This document shows positions 17,689 through 26,083 of a stretch of 64,000 bases of DNA, one piece after another. The notes under the pieces are model-generated. The model was not told the DNA's origin. It ran no database searches and saw nothing but the letters and a program-made list of their open reading frames with translations. Location: assembly GCF_014651775.1 (NCBI RefSeq), contig NZ_BMXN01000002.1, positions 62,001 to 126,000 of the forward strand, given 5' to 3'. The position numbers and the translations under genes were made by a program. Origin of the DNA: Vreelandella hamiltonii. GTDB lineage: Bacteria; Pseudomonadota; Gammaproteobacteria; Pseudomonadales; Halomonadaceae. The stretch's first letter is position 1. Every line of letters begins with the position of its first letter.

Positions 17689-18480
17689 TCACTTACGGGG
17701 GTCTTGCCAGTGGTATTGCTCTTCATCGTTCAGCGCTTCCTGCCACTGTGCCAGGGTGGAAGACGTGTCGGCAGGCGAGGCGGCCGGCGCGGGGGGAGTG
17801 CGGCGCTGTCGATAGGCCAGCAGTCGCCCCATCTGGTGCTGCGATTGCAACTGAGCGTACACCAAAGGCACGGCTCCCAATTGCCAGAAAAGCCCCAGTT
17901 GTGTGTCGGTAAGTGATTGCCAGGCGCTTTCGTTCACCTGATGCAGCGTCACGCTCCCCTGGTAGGCCTTTGGCGCCCAAGGGGTGAGCAGCCTGGCCTG
18001 GTCGAGGGCGGAGAGCGCCTTTGCAACACGCTGGCAGCCTTGCGCTCGCTGGGTCAAAAAGCGCAGCACCTGTTGTGGAAAGTGGGCCAGGCCACCCTGT
18101 TGCTGAAACAACGGCTCGCCATCGAGGGCCTCGACCACACAGGGGGAGTGGGTGTCGATGCAGAGTTGCCCCGGCGCGTCGGGATGCAAGCCAAAGGGGT
18201 GGCTGCGCAGGGCCGAAGGAACGTAAGCGGCTTGCCAGCGGCCGTCGGCATCGACCAACAGGTTGTGGGTATCATCCAGGCCCAGCAGCGCCACCGCTTG
18301 CCACCCTTCATCACCGTTCACGAAGGCCATTGGAAAACAGGCAGCCGCATGCCGCAGCTCCGCATCGGCCAGGGGCGTCATGAGGGTGTGGCGGGCAAAG
18401 TGGTAACGGGTAAAACGTCGCCACATCAACGCGCCGTGGCGTTTTGGGTCCAGCGGTTCCCAGTGGGCTGCAAGGGTCAT
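17689..18480 (-). CDS. SapC family protein linked to type I secretion
   Basis: A 263-residue protein matching the SapC family (Campylobacter fetus S-layer locus): an N-terminal WEPLDPKRHGAL segment, AACFPMAFV, a DDTHNLLVDADGRWQAAYVPSALRSHPFGL block, and a QGGLAHFPQQVLRFL segment. Start at the ATG at 18480 after AAGGTG. The family's function is unknown. In C. fetus, sapC sits beside sapDEF, the type I secretion genes for the S-layer protein; the arrangement here (sapC-like, TolC, ABC, HlyD) echoes that. The C-terminus (~230-263) is Pro/Ala/Thr-rich and low in complexity. It is probably cytoplasmic. Confidence 0.82.
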   Translation of the reverse strand: MTLAAHWEPLDPKRHGALMWRRFTRYHFARHTLMTPLADAELRHAAACFPMAFVNGDEGWQAVALLGLDDTHNLLVDADGRWQAAYVPSALRSHPFGLHPDAPGQLCIDTHSPCVVEALDGEPLFQQQGGLAHFPQQVLRFLTQRAQGCQRVAKALSALDQARLLTPWAPKAYQGSVTLHQVNESAWQSLTDTQLGLFWQLGAVPLVYAQLQSQHQMGRLLAYRQRRTPPAPAASPADTSSTLAQWQEALNDEEQYHWQDPRK

Positions 18481-18533
18481 GGGGCACACCTTATATCGTC
18501 AAGCGCGCACCTTACCAAATCCAGCTCGGTGCG

Positions 18534-19721
18534 TCAGCGCAAGATCAGCCTGCGCATGGTCAACAGGCCAACCACGGGGCCTGGCAGCAGCCACCAGGTC
18601 ACCCAGGGCCCCTGGCTTTCCCATAGCGACGTTACCAGCGCGATGGACGGGATGGTCAGCGCAAAGCCGATGGCATTCATCATGGCCAGGGCGGCACCCA
18701 GCCGCTCGGGGGGCGCGCTGGCCGACGCCAGGGCCGAAAACTGCGCCGAGTCTGCAATCACGCTGATGCCCCAAAGCGCCAGCAGGGCCAGCAGGAACCC
18801 TGGGGAAAGGCCCGCCAGCAGCGGGTATAGAAGGCAGAGGGTGCCGGATACTGCCAGCGCTACGAAGGCCACCTTTGCGCTGCCTATGCGACGGCTCCAG
18901 CGACCTGCCAGCACACACCCGGGCAGGCCCAGCGCGATCACGGCAAAGCTGAGCCACGGCTGAAGGCTGGCGGCGGCGCTGAGCCGTTCCAGCTCTCTGG
19001 CCACCAGCAAGGGGACCAGCGCCCACAGGGCGTAGAGTTCCCAGCAGTGGCCAAAATAGCCCAGCGACGCGGCGCGGAAAGCTTTCTGTTTGAAGGCGGC
19101 AAGCCCTGCCCAAGGGCGGCCTGCCGAGGCCTTGGCAGGCAGGTGAGGCCCTGTGCCCAGCCGCAGAATCAGCAGGGCGGCCAGCAGCGCCAGCACCGAG
19201 GAGAGCAGCAGCGGCCACTGCCAGGGCAGGTGCAGCGTGACGCCCCGCAGCAGGTGCGGCGAGGCAATGCCGAGGGTCAGCATGCCGACCAGCCAACCCA
19301 GTGCCGATCCTGCATGGCGGGGTGTCCAGCTGACCACCAGCTTCATGCCCAGCGGGTAGATGCCTGCCAGGCAAAGCCCCACCATGAAACGTGCCATGGC
19401 TGCCAGCGAGAGGCTCTCCACCACGCCAATGAAGGCGGCATTGAGCACGGCGCCCAGCACGGCCGAGACGGCAAACAGCTGGCTGGCCCGTACGCGGTCC
19501 GCCAGGCCCGTGGTGGCGATGGCCAGCGTGCCGGTAATGAAGCCCGCTTGAACGGCCATGGTCAGCAGACCCAGGTCGCGCTCGCTGAGCCCCGCCGCTT
19601 CCTGCAGCGCCAGGCCAACGCCGTTGATGCTGAACCAGAGCGAGGTACCAAAGAGCTGAGCAATGACAATGACGGCAAGCGGCCAGCGGGCCAGGACAGT
19701 TGACGGCATGGGGTGTCCCAT
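18534..19721 (-). CDS. MFS transporter (CynX/NimT-like)
   Basis: A 395-residue major facilitator protein with about 12 hydrophobic segments. The loop between segments 2 and 3 (GLADRVRASQLFAVSAVLGA) and the RFMVGLCLAGIYPLGMKL segment follow MFS patterns, and the central hydrophilic loop is at ~190-215. The ATG at 19709 is an equally good start. It lies 70 bp after holC and 53 bp before the sapC-like gene on the same strand, between two parts of the conserved pepA-holC-valS group. Substrate unknown. Confidence 0.8.
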   Translation of the reverse strand: MGHPMPSTVLARWPLAVIVIAQLFGTSLWFSINGVGLALQEAAGLSERDLGLLTMAVQAGFITGTLAIATTGLADRVRASQLFAVSAVLGAVLNAAFIGVVESLSLAAMARFMVGLCLAGIYPLGMKLVVSWTPRHAGSALGWLVGMLTLGIASPHLLRGVTLHLPWQWPLLLSSVLALLAALLILRLGTGPHLPAKASAGRPWAGLAAFKQKAFRAASLGYFGHCWELYALWALVPLLVARELERLSAAASLQPWLSFAVIALGLPGCVLAGRWSRRIGSAKVAFVALAVSGTLCLLYPLLAGLSPGFLLALLALWGISVIADSAQFSALASASAPPERLGAALAMMNAIGFALTIPSIALVTSLWESQGPWVTWWLLPGPVVGLLTMRRLILR

Positions 19722-19791
19722 CCTTGGAGTTGTTGTTATTGAATGATGCTTGGAGGACGGCAGGGGGTGAGTTGCTCGGAGCGCCTGGCCC

Positions 19792-20223
19792 TCAGCCTAA
19801 TTTGTGCGGCACCACCTCGTGCCCCAGCTCCTTGTAGCGCTGCCAGCAGGCGCGCTTGGCCAGCAGCACCTGCTGGTGCTGGTTGATGATTTCCGCGACT
19901 CGGGCGTAATGCTCGAAACCCTCGGGGATCTCAGGGTGCAGATTAAGTAGCGCGGTCGCTTCCGTGGGCACCGGCAACCGCTGCCAGCCCAGAGTGATGG
20001 GCACGCTGGCCGCCAGCTCGCTGTCTTCCAGCGCATGGGGCAGGTAGGCATCGTCGCGAAAGTGCCACAGGGCGTCGTCGGCCTGCTCGGCCAGCGCCTT
20101 GTCTTCGCAGTGCAGGTGCAGGCGGTAGCCTTTGCGATGGATGGTCTCTGCCAGTTTACAGGCGAACTGCAGGCGGGCGTCGAGGGTGGTGTCGGGAAGA
20201 ATATAGAAATCGATACGCGCCAT
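19792..20223 (-). CDS. holC: DNA polymerase III subunit chi
   Basis: A 143-residue protein of normal length for HolC. It opens MARIDFYILPDTT and contains ACKLAETIHRKGYRLHLHCEDKALAEQADDALW with the family's core fold, DYLPHAL-like and VPITLGW segments, and ends YKELGHEVVPHKLG. It links the clamp loader to single-stranded DNA-binding protein. Its classic neighbours pepA and valS are in this window but separated from it: ilvE sits between pepA and holC, and the MFS and secretion genes sit between holC and valS. Confidence 0.92.
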   Translation of the reverse strand: MARIDFYILPDTTLDARLQFACKLAETIHRKGYRLHLHCEDKALAEQADDALWHFRDDAYLPHALEDSELAASVPITLGWQRLPVPTEATALLNLHPEIPEGFEHYARVAEIINQHQQVLLAKRACWQRYKELGHEVVPHKLG

Positions 20224-20251
20224 CGGATGGCTCCAGCAGTCTGGCGGTGCT

Positions 20252-20279
20252 CCCCCCGGCCGAGCAGCGGCCGGGGGGC
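20252..20279 (-). terminator. GC-rich hairpin between ilvE and holC
   Basis: A perfect inverted repeat CCCCCCGGCCG / CGGCCGGGGGG (11-bp arms, 6-base spacer AGCAGC trimmed at the ends) lies just after the ilvE stop codon on the minus strand. There is no clear run of T after it in either direction, so it may be a transcript-stabilising or attenuating hairpin rather than a strict terminator. Confidence 0.45.
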
Positions 20280-20293
20280 AAAGCCCGGTGTGA

Positions 20294-21415
20294 TTAGACC
20301 AGGCGGGTCAGCCAGCCGTACTTGTCTTCGCTGCGGCCATACTGAAGGTCGAGCAGCGTCTTGCGGATGCGCTTGGCTATTTCGTTGTTGCCGTCACCCT
20401 GCAGGCGGATACGCTCGTTTTCGGTCACCAGTTCCCCCACTGGCGTGATCACGGCGGCGGTGCCACAGGCAAAGACTTCGGTGATCTCGCCGGAGGCCGC
20501 GCCTTCGCGCCATTCGTCGATGCTGATGGCGCGCTCTTCGGGCGTCAGGCCCGCATCCTTGGCCAGGGTCAGGATAGAGTTGCGGGTTACGCCTTCGAGA
20601 ATGGTGTCGGTCAGGCGCGGTGTGACGATGCGGCCATCCTTGTAAACGAAGAACAGGTTCATGCCGCCCAGCTCTTCGATCCACTTGTTCTCGGCCGCAT
20701 CCAGAAACGCCACCTGGCTACAGCCATTGGCAGCCGCTTCTTTTTGAGCTGCCAGGGAGGCCGCGTAGTTGCCGCCACACTTGGCAAAGCCGGTGCCGCC
20801 GGGAGCCGCGCGCTTGTAGTGGGAAGAGAGCCAGATGGAGACCGGCTCGATGCCGCCTTTGAAGTAGGCCGCCGCGGGCGACGCAATCACGTAGTAATCG
20901 ACTTCGTGGGCCGGACGCACGCCCAGAAACGCTTCCGAAGCGATCATGAACGGACGCAGGTAGAGGCTGCACTCGTCGGCGTCGTTGGCGGGGGTGGGTA
21001 CCCAGACGTGATCCTGGGCCAGCAGCGCTTTCAGCGAGCCGAGGAAGTCTTCATCGGAGAGTTCCGGCAGGGCCAGGCGGCGAGCACTGCGGCGGAAACG
21101 CTCGGCGTTCTTCTCGGGACGGAAGGTCCACACCGAGCCATCCGCGTGACGGTACGCCTTGATGCCTTCGAAGATTTCCTGGCCGTAGTGCAGCACCGAG
21201 GCGGCAGGGTCCAGGGTCAGCGGGCCGTAGGGGCGCACCTGATGGCCGTGCCAGTCGGCATCGATGGTCCAGCGCACGTGGGCCATGTGGTCGGTGAAGT
21301 GCTTACCGAATCCTGGGTTTTGCAGAATATTGTCACGAATCGCATCGGCCACCGGCTGGTTGGAGGGCAGCGTTTCAAAACGTGAGTCGAACTGAGCATC
21401 TGAAGCTGTGGGCAC
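20294..21415 (-). CDS. ilvE: Branched-chain amino acid aminotransferase (class IV, type II)
   Basis: A 373-residue PLP-dependent enzyme of the longer BCAT group found in actinobacteria and many proteobacteria. Recognisable blocks are LHYGQEIFEGIKAYRHADGS, LYLRPFMIASE, GGTGFAKCGGNYAAS (containing the PLP Lys) and EVFACGTAAVITPVGEL. It interconverts valine, leucine and isoleucine with their keto acids in the cytoplasm. It sits between pepA and holC, which are adjacent in E. coli. A 151-bp gap with a strong hairpin separates it from pepA, so it may have its own promoter. Confidence 0.95.
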   Translation of the reverse strand: MPTASDAQFDSRFETLPSNQPVADAIRDNILQNPGFGKHFTDHMAHVRWTIDADWHGHQVRPYGPLTLDPAASVLHYGQEIFEGIKAYRHADGSVWTFRPEKNAERFRRSARRLALPELSDEDFLGSLKALLAQDHVWVPTPANDADECSLYLRPFMIASEAFLGVRPAHEVDYYVIASPAAAYFKGGIEPVSIWLSSHYKRAAPGGTGFAKCGGNYAASLAAQKEAAANGCSQVAFLDAAENKWIEELGGMNLFFVYKDGRIVTPRLTDTILEGVTRNSILTLAKDAGLTPEERAISIDEWREGAASGEITEVFACGTAAVITPVGELVTENERIRLQGDGNNEIAKRIRKTLLDLQYGRSEDKYGWLTRLV

Positions 21416-21475
21416 GGCGTGTTCTCTCCGCTAGAGCCAGGCCCCGAAGGGCGTAAAAGTCTTGTATGGGGTATC

Positions 21476-21504
21476 GCGTGTGCCGAGGTAGCCCCGGCAC
21501 ACGC
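21476..21504. terminator. Strong hairpin between pepA and ilvE
   Basis: A perfect 10-bp stem (GCGTGTGCCG / CGGCACACGC) with a 9-base loop lies 63 bases after the pepA stop on the minus strand. There is no T run on either side. It could stop or attenuate read-through from pepA into ilvE. Confidence 0.45.
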
Positions 21505-21566
21505 TTATGCTGTCAGGTTTAACGGTTGCGCTACGGAAAGGCAACCATTGTTGGCCTGTTTTGGCG

Positions 21567-23087
21567 TCAGTCGCCGCTGTTTTCCACTTGGGCGTCGGCT
21601 TCACGGTCCAGCAGGTATTGGGTCAGCAGACCCACCGGGCGACCCGTGGCGCCTTTCTGCTTGCCGGAGTGCCAGGCTGTGCCCGCGATGTCCAGGTGCG
21701 CCCAAGGGAAGTGGTCGGCGAAGCGCGACAGGAAGCAGGCCGCCGTGATGGTGCCCGCTGGGCGGCCACCAATGTTGGCCAGGTCGGCAAAGTTGGAGTC
21801 CAACTGCTCTTGGTACTCGTCCCACAGCGGCAGGTGCCAGGCGCGGTCCCAAGCGGTTTCACCGGCGTCCAGCAGGTCGAGGGCCAGGTCGTCGTCATTG
21901 GCCAGCAGGCCGGTGGCGTGATGGCCCAGGGCAACGATGCAGGCACCGGTCAGCGTGGCGATATCCACGACGCTGGCCGGCGTGAAACGCTCTGCGTAGG
22001 TGAGTGCATCGCACAGCACCAGCCGGCCCTCGGCGTCGGTGTTGAGCACTTCGACGCTCAAGCCCTTCAGGGTCTTGATGATATCGCCCGGCTTGGTGGC
22101 AGCGCCGTCGGGCATGTTTTCGGCCGCAGCGACGATGAACACCGCATTGAGCTTGGGCTTGATGGCCAGCACGGCTTTGACGGTGCCGAACACGCTGGCG
22201 GCGCCGCCCATGTCGAACTTCATCTCGTCCATGCCTTCGCCGGGCTTGAGCGAGATGCCGCCGGTATCGAAGGTAATGCCTTTGCCGATCAGCACGTGGG
22301 GCGCTTCGTCGGCATCCTCGGCACCTTGATACTTCATCACGATCAGGCGCGAGGGTTCGCGGCTGCCGCGACCCACGGAAAGTAGCGAGTGAGCGCCCAG
22401 CGCTTCCAGCGCTTCCTCATCCAGGATGTCGACGGCCAGCGCACCTTGTGAATCGCGCCCCAGCGCTTCGGCCTGTTCGGCCAGGTAGCGGGGCGTGCAG
22501 ACGTTGCCGGGCAGGTTGCCCAAGGTGCGAGTGAAGTTGATGCCTTGCCCAATCGCGCAGCCCAGCGCGGCGCCTTGTTTGGCCAGCAGGCCTTCGGCGG
22601 CGTCCGTCACGATCAGGTGAAGCTTGGCCAGGGTGGGCGGTTTGGCGGGCGCGAACTTGAAGTGATCGAAGCGGTAGAGGGCACGCTCGGCAGCTTCGAG
22701 GGTCTTGCGCGCTTTCCAGCTGGCATCGCGGCCTTCCAGCGGCACGTCGGTGAACGTGGCGCTGGCTTCATCGATGGGTAGCTTGACCAGCGCTGTCATG
22801 GCCGCGTCCAGTGCCTTGAGGAAAGCGGCTTCCTGGCATTTGCCGCGCTCTCCCAGCCCAACCAGCAGCAGGCGCTCGGCGCCCAGCCCTGGTGCAAAGG
22901 GAATCATCTGCACATTGCCCAGGGCGGCGTCGAAGTCACCGCGGCTCAGCAGTTGGCCGATCAGCCGCTCGCTGGCATCGTCGAGTTTGGCGACAGCGGG
23001 GAGTAAGTCGCTATCCTTGTAGACAGGCAGAACGAGACAAGCCGTTTCGGCTTTGGCTGGGTTTGCGGTCTGAACGGAAAATTCCAT
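21567..23087 (-). CDS. pepA: Leucyl aminopeptidase (cytosol aminopeptidase A)
   Basis: A 506-residue M17 metallopeptidase. Start at the ATG at 23087 (MEFSVQT), which gives the normal family start; an upstream ATG at 23138 adds a non-homologous tail. The signature NTDAEGRLVLCDAL is intact, as are the metal-binding GKGITFDTGGISLKPG and the MKFDMGGAASVFG block. It removes N-terminal residues from peptides in the cytoplasm; E. coli PepA also binds DNA. It diverges from lptF across 148 bp, the usual gammaproteobacterial arrangement. Confidence 0.96.
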   Translation of the reverse strand: MEFSVQTANPAKAETACLVLPVYKDSDLLPAVAKLDDASERLIGQLLSRGDFDAALGNVQMIPFAPGLGAERLLLVGLGERGKCQEAAFLKALDAAMTALVKLPIDEASATFTDVPLEGRDASWKARKTLEAAERALYRFDHFKFAPAKPPTLAKLHLIVTDAAEGLLAKQGAALGCAIGQGINFTRTLGNLPGNVCTPRYLAEQAEALGRDSQGALAVDILDEEALEALGAHSLLSVGRGSREPSRLIVMKYQGAEDADEAPHVLIGKGITFDTGGISLKPGEGMDEMKFDMGGAASVFGTVKAVLAIKPKLNAVFIVAAAENMPDGAATKPGDIIKTLKGLSVEVLNTDAEGRLVLCDALTYAERFTPASVVDIATLTGACIVALGHHATGLLANDDDLALDLLDAGETAWDRAWHLPLWDEYQEQLDSNFADLANIGGRPAGTITAACFLSRFADHFPWAHLDIAGTAWHSGKQKGATGRPVGLLTQYLLDREADAQVENSGD

Positions 23088-23235
23088 GACGTCTCCAACA
23101 AGACAAGCAACGAGTGATTCGGGATAATGCCCCGTCATTTACGACCAGTGTGATCAGTGTATCCAATTCGATGAATAGTGTACCCAAGCCACGGGCGCAT
23201 TGCATGGCAACCTGTACCGCTAGCCGGAGAGTACG
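23088..23235. promoter_or_regulatory. Divergent pepA / lptF promoter region
   Basis: A 148-bp gap between the divergent pepA and lptF starts. It should hold back-to-back promoters. A moderately AT-rich core is present around 23150-23185, but I could not assign -35/-10 boxes with confidence. Confidence 0.35.
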
Positions 23236-24315
23236 TTGATATTATTTCGGTACTTAACTCGTGAAGTATTACTGACCATGTCGGCGGTGGCAGGCATTCT
23301 GCTGCTGGTGATCATGGGTAGCCGGTTCATCCGCTATTTCTCGGATGCGGCCGAGGGCGATTTTCCCGTGACGATTCTGGGCAGCCTGATGGTGTTCCAT
23401 TTGCCCGGGTTTATGGAGCTGATTCTGCCGCTGTCGTTTTTCCTCGGCATTCTGCTGGCGTATGGCCAGCTCTATATGAACAGTGAAATCACCGTCATGG
23501 TGGCCTGTGGCATGAGCCCGACCCGGCTGCTGCGGGTGACGCTGCTGCCCGCCTCCGTGGTGGCCGTGCTGGTGGGGCTGTGTAGCCTGTGGCTGACGCC
23601 TACCGGGGCTTTGCAAACCGCAACCACGCTGGAAGAGCAGCGCAGCCGCCTGGACGTCTCGGTACTGGCCCCCGGACGTTTTCAGGATTTTGGCGGCGGG
23701 CGTACCGCGTACATCACCGATTTCAGCAGCGATGGCCGACAGATGCAGGAAGTGCTGGTGCACGAACAGGCGCGGCAGGGGGCCGAACAGCCGCACAGCT
23801 ACGTGACCCGGGCCGGGTCGGGCTACCAGGAAACCAGCGTCGAGACCGGCAGTCGCTTCCTGGTGCTGGAAAACGGTGAACGCTACGGCGTCACCCCAGG
23901 TCTTCTGAATGCCGAACGTCTGACCTTCGAGCGCTATACCCTGCGGCTGGGGTTGAGCCGAGGCCGTCAGGAGCTGGACTCTCTGGAGTATGCCAGTACC
24001 CTTGAGCTGTGGAACGACGCAAGCCCCCGCGCCCAGGCGCAGTTTCAGTGGCGGGTAGGCCTGCCGCTGATGGTCTTCGTGCTGGCCCTGCTGGCACAGC
24101 CGCTTTCTCGGGTGAACCCGCGCCAGGGGCGCTTTGCCAAGCTGCTGCCTGCAGTGTTTCTGTATGTCGCGTATCTTAGCCTGTTGCTGGCAGCGGTGGA
24201 TGCCATTGGCGGCGGCTCGCTGCCTGCGGCTATCGGCGTGTGGCCGGTGCATGGCCTGTTCCTGGCCTTGGGCTGTTTGCTGCTGTGGCACTCGCAACGG
24301 AAAGGAATGCGCTAA
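23236..24315 (+). CDS. lptF: LPS export ABC transporter permease LptF
   Basis: A 359-residue inner-membrane protein of the LptB2FG complex that extracts lipopolysaccharide for transport to the outer membrane. The start is a TTG (MILFRYLTREVLLTM) preceded by CCGGAGAG. The LptF/LptG layout is clear: membrane segments 1-3, the conserved AYGQLYMNSEITVMVACGMSPTRL block (coupling helix and 'GMSP'), a periplasmic beta-jellyroll at ~120-255, and three C-terminal membrane segments with NPRQGRFAKLLPAVFLY. Its TAA overlaps the ATG of lptG (TAATG), so translation is coupled. Confidence 0.95.
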   Translation: MILFRYLTREVLLTMSAVAGILLLVIMGSRFIRYFSDAAEGDFPVTILGSLMVFHLPGFMELILPLSFFLGILLAYGQLYMNSEITVMVACGMSPTRLLRVTLLPASVVAVLVGLCSLWLTPTGALQTATTLEEQRSRLDVSVLAPGRFQDFGGGRTAYITDFSSDGRQMQEVLVHEQARQGAEQPHSYVTRAGSGYQETSVETGSRFLVLENGERYGVTPGLLNAERLTFERYTLRLGLSRGRQELDSLEYASTLELWNDASPRAQAQFQWRVGLPLMVFVLALLAQPLSRVNPRQGRFAKLLPAVFLYVAYLSLLLAAVDAIGGGSLPAAIGVWPVHGLFLALGCLLLWHSQRKGMR

Positions 24316-25394
24316 TGCTGAATGGGTTGATGGGGGCTGACCGACTGGATCGCTATATCGCCCGCAACGTGCTGGCGGCCATTATCGTCGTGCAGTGTGT
24401 TTTGCTGGGGCTGGATATCACGATTGCCTACATCGGTGACTTGAGCGACACCCAGGGCGACTACACTGCTCTGGATGTGCTGTTATACCTGATCATGCGC
24501 CTGCCTTGGCGGCTCTATCAGTATGCGCCGGTAGCGGTGCTGATTGGCGCGCTGATTGGCCTGGGGAGTATGGCCTCCAGTAACGAGCTGACCGTGATGC
24601 GGGCGGCGGGCCGCTCGCTGGCGCGTATCGTATGGGGCGTCATGAAGCCGGTGCTGCTGGTCGTCGTCGTGGTGCTGCTGGTGGCCGAGTTCGTGACCCC
24701 GCGCACCGAACAGTACGCCGAAGCCTGGCGGCTGGAGCAACGCCAGGGCGAAGGCGCGATGCTGACCAGTCGCAGCGGCTGGCAGTTCGAAGGTGACAGC
24801 GTCTACCGTTTTGGCGCCATCCGTGCCGACAACGTGGTGCTGGATTTGACCCGTTACCGCTTCGACGAGCGGCGGCTGGTGGAGGCGACCCATGCGCAGC
24901 GCGCGCACTGGGAAGAGGGCGCTTGGGTGCTGGAAGAGGTCACCACGACCCGGATATACGATGCGCGGACCGAATCGGATTACCAGCCAACGACTGCCTG
25001 GGACACGAACCTGACGCCGACGCAGCTGGAACGCTTGCTGCGCGATATCCAGAGCCAGGCACCCAGCGAACTCTGGGCCTATGCCCAATTCCTCAAGAGC
25101 CAGGGGCTTCAGGCCGACCAGCCGCTGCTCTACTTCTGGCAGAAGGTGCTGCTGCCGCTCACCATGGGCTCGCTGGTACTGATTGCGGCGTCCTTCGTGT
25201 TTGGCCCGCTGCGTACCGTGGCGGCAGGGACGCGGGTCTTCTATGGCGTGGTCACCGGCCTGCTGTTCAAGTACGTACAGGACCTGCTGGCCCCGGCCTC
25301 CACGCTGTTCGGGTTTTCGCCGGTCTGGGCTGTTCTGGTGCCCACCCTGGCCTGTGCGGCGGTGGGCATCTACTTCCTGCGCCGCAACGGTTGA
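24315..25394 (+). CDS. lptG: LPS export ABC transporter permease LptG
   Basis: A 359-residue partner of LptF. Start at the ATG at 24315, overlapping the lptF stop codon; the open frame extends upstream to 24240 but only inside lptF. It has LDRYIARNVLAAIIVV as first membrane helix, GSMASSNELTVMRAAGRSLARI as coupling helix, a periplasmic domain with TTRIYDARTESDYQ, and three C-terminal membrane segments. The ATPase lptB is not in this window, as is usual. Confidence 0.95.
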   Translation: MLNGLMGADRLDRYIARNVLAAIIVVQCVLLGLDITIAYIGDLSDTQGDYTALDVLLYLIMRLPWRLYQYAPVAVLIGALIGLGSMASSNELTVMRAAGRSLARIVWGVMKPVLLVVVVVLLVAEFVTPRTEQYAEAWRLEQRQGEGAMLTSRSGWQFEGDSVYRFGAIRADNVVLDLTRYRFDERRLVEATHAQRAHWEEGAWVLEEVTTTRIYDARTESDYQPTTAWDTNLTPTQLERLLRDIQSQAPSELWAYAQFLKSQGLQADQPLLYFWQKVLLPLTMGSLVLIAASFVFGPLRTVAAGTRVFYGVVTGLLFKYVQDLLAPASTLFGFSPVWAVLVPTLACAAVGIYFLRRNG

Positions 25395-25419
25395 GCGGGG
25401 CATACGCATTGAAAAGAGG

Positions 25420-25905
25420 ATGGAAAGAGTGACCCACACAAGACGCTTCACCCAGTTAGACAGCGTATGGCCTGCGGGGCTAGGACGCCGTCTGGGCGCC
25501 ATGATTTACGACGGTTTTCTGGTGCTGGCCATCTGGATTGCGGCCACCGTTGCCCATCTGGCGTTCTTTCGTTTCGTGCTGGGCCAGACGGCGGATGAAA
25601 TCGGCACGACGGCGCTGGACATCTGGAGCTTACGGCTGATGCTGGTGTTCTTCGTGACGCTGTTTTTCGTCTATGCCTGGCGACGTGGCGGCATGACGCT
25701 GGGGATGCAGGCCTGGCGGCTTCGCGTGCAAACGCTGGACGGGCACGCCATCTCCTTGCAGCAGGGCCTGATTCGCTGTGCGGTGGCCTGGGTGTCGCTG
25801 GCAGCCTTGGGGCTGGGCTATTGGTGGGTGCTGTTCGACCGGCAGCGCAGAAGCTGGCCCGACATCGTATCGCGCACGGAAACCGTGGTGTTGCCCAAGA
25901 AGTGA
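25420..25905 (+). CDS. RDD family membrane protein
   Basis: A 161-residue protein starting at the ATG at 25420 (MERVTHTRRF) with AAAGAGGATG context, 25 bp after lptG. It shows the RDD signature: LGRRLGAMIYDGFLVLAIW (Arg and Asp in segment 1), then YAWRRGGMTLGMQAWRLRV and a C-terminal FDRQRRSWPDIVSRTETV with the second Asp. Three to four membrane segments. RDD proteins have no single known function, and some are Na+/H+ antiporters in halophiles. It probably shares the lptFG transcript. Confidence 0.85.
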   Translation: MERVTHTRRFTQLDSVWPAGLGRRLGAMIYDGFLVLAIWIAATVAHLAFFRFVLGQTADEIGTTALDIWSLRLMLVFFVTLFFVYAWRRGGMTLGMQAWRLRVQTLDGHAISLQQGLIRCAVAWVSLAALGLGYWWVLFDRQRRSWPDIVSRTETVVLPKK

Positions 25906-25931
25906 TAAAAAATAATGAAAAAATTCGAGCG

Positions 25932-25961
25932 ACGAAAAGGATGAAAAATAGCTTTTCGTCA
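25932..25961 (+). terminator. Hairpin after the lptF-lptG-RDD group
   Basis: A perfect 9-bp inverted repeat (GACGAAAAG / CTTTTCGTC) with a 12-base loop begins 27 bases after the RDD stop. The loop is A-rich and there is no terminal T run, so it is a candidate terminator or processing site only. Confidence 0.45.
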
Positions 25962-26037
25962 ATCGGTTAGCTATCCATTAGCAGAGCCTCAAGAAGAATC
26001 GCTACTAAAGAGTAGTGTTTTCTACTTGAAAAGATGT

Positions 26038-26057
26038 ATGCGAATCATTTACATTCA
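26038..26057 (+). promoter_or_regulatory. Probable Fur box upstream of bfd
   Basis: The sequence around TGCGAATCATTTACATTC matches the 7-1-7 Fur consensus at about 11 of 15 core positions. It lies 27-46 bases before the bfd start. Bfd is normally made under iron limitation to release iron from bacterioferritin, so Fur repression fits. Confidence 0.65.
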
Positions 26058-26078
26058 CCTCATGTCCTTTATGAGGTG
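26056..26078 (+). promoter_or_regulatory. 5'-UTR hairpin that includes the bfd ribosome binding site
   Basis: A perfect 8-bp inverted repeat (CACCTCAT / ATGAGGTG, 7-base loop) ends 5 bases before the bfd ATG. Its right arm contains the Shine-Dalgarno GAGGTG. If the transcript starts upstream of 26056, the ribosome site would be sequestered. Its left arm overlaps the end of the Fur box. Confidence 0.55.
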
Positions 26079-26083
26079 CCGCC

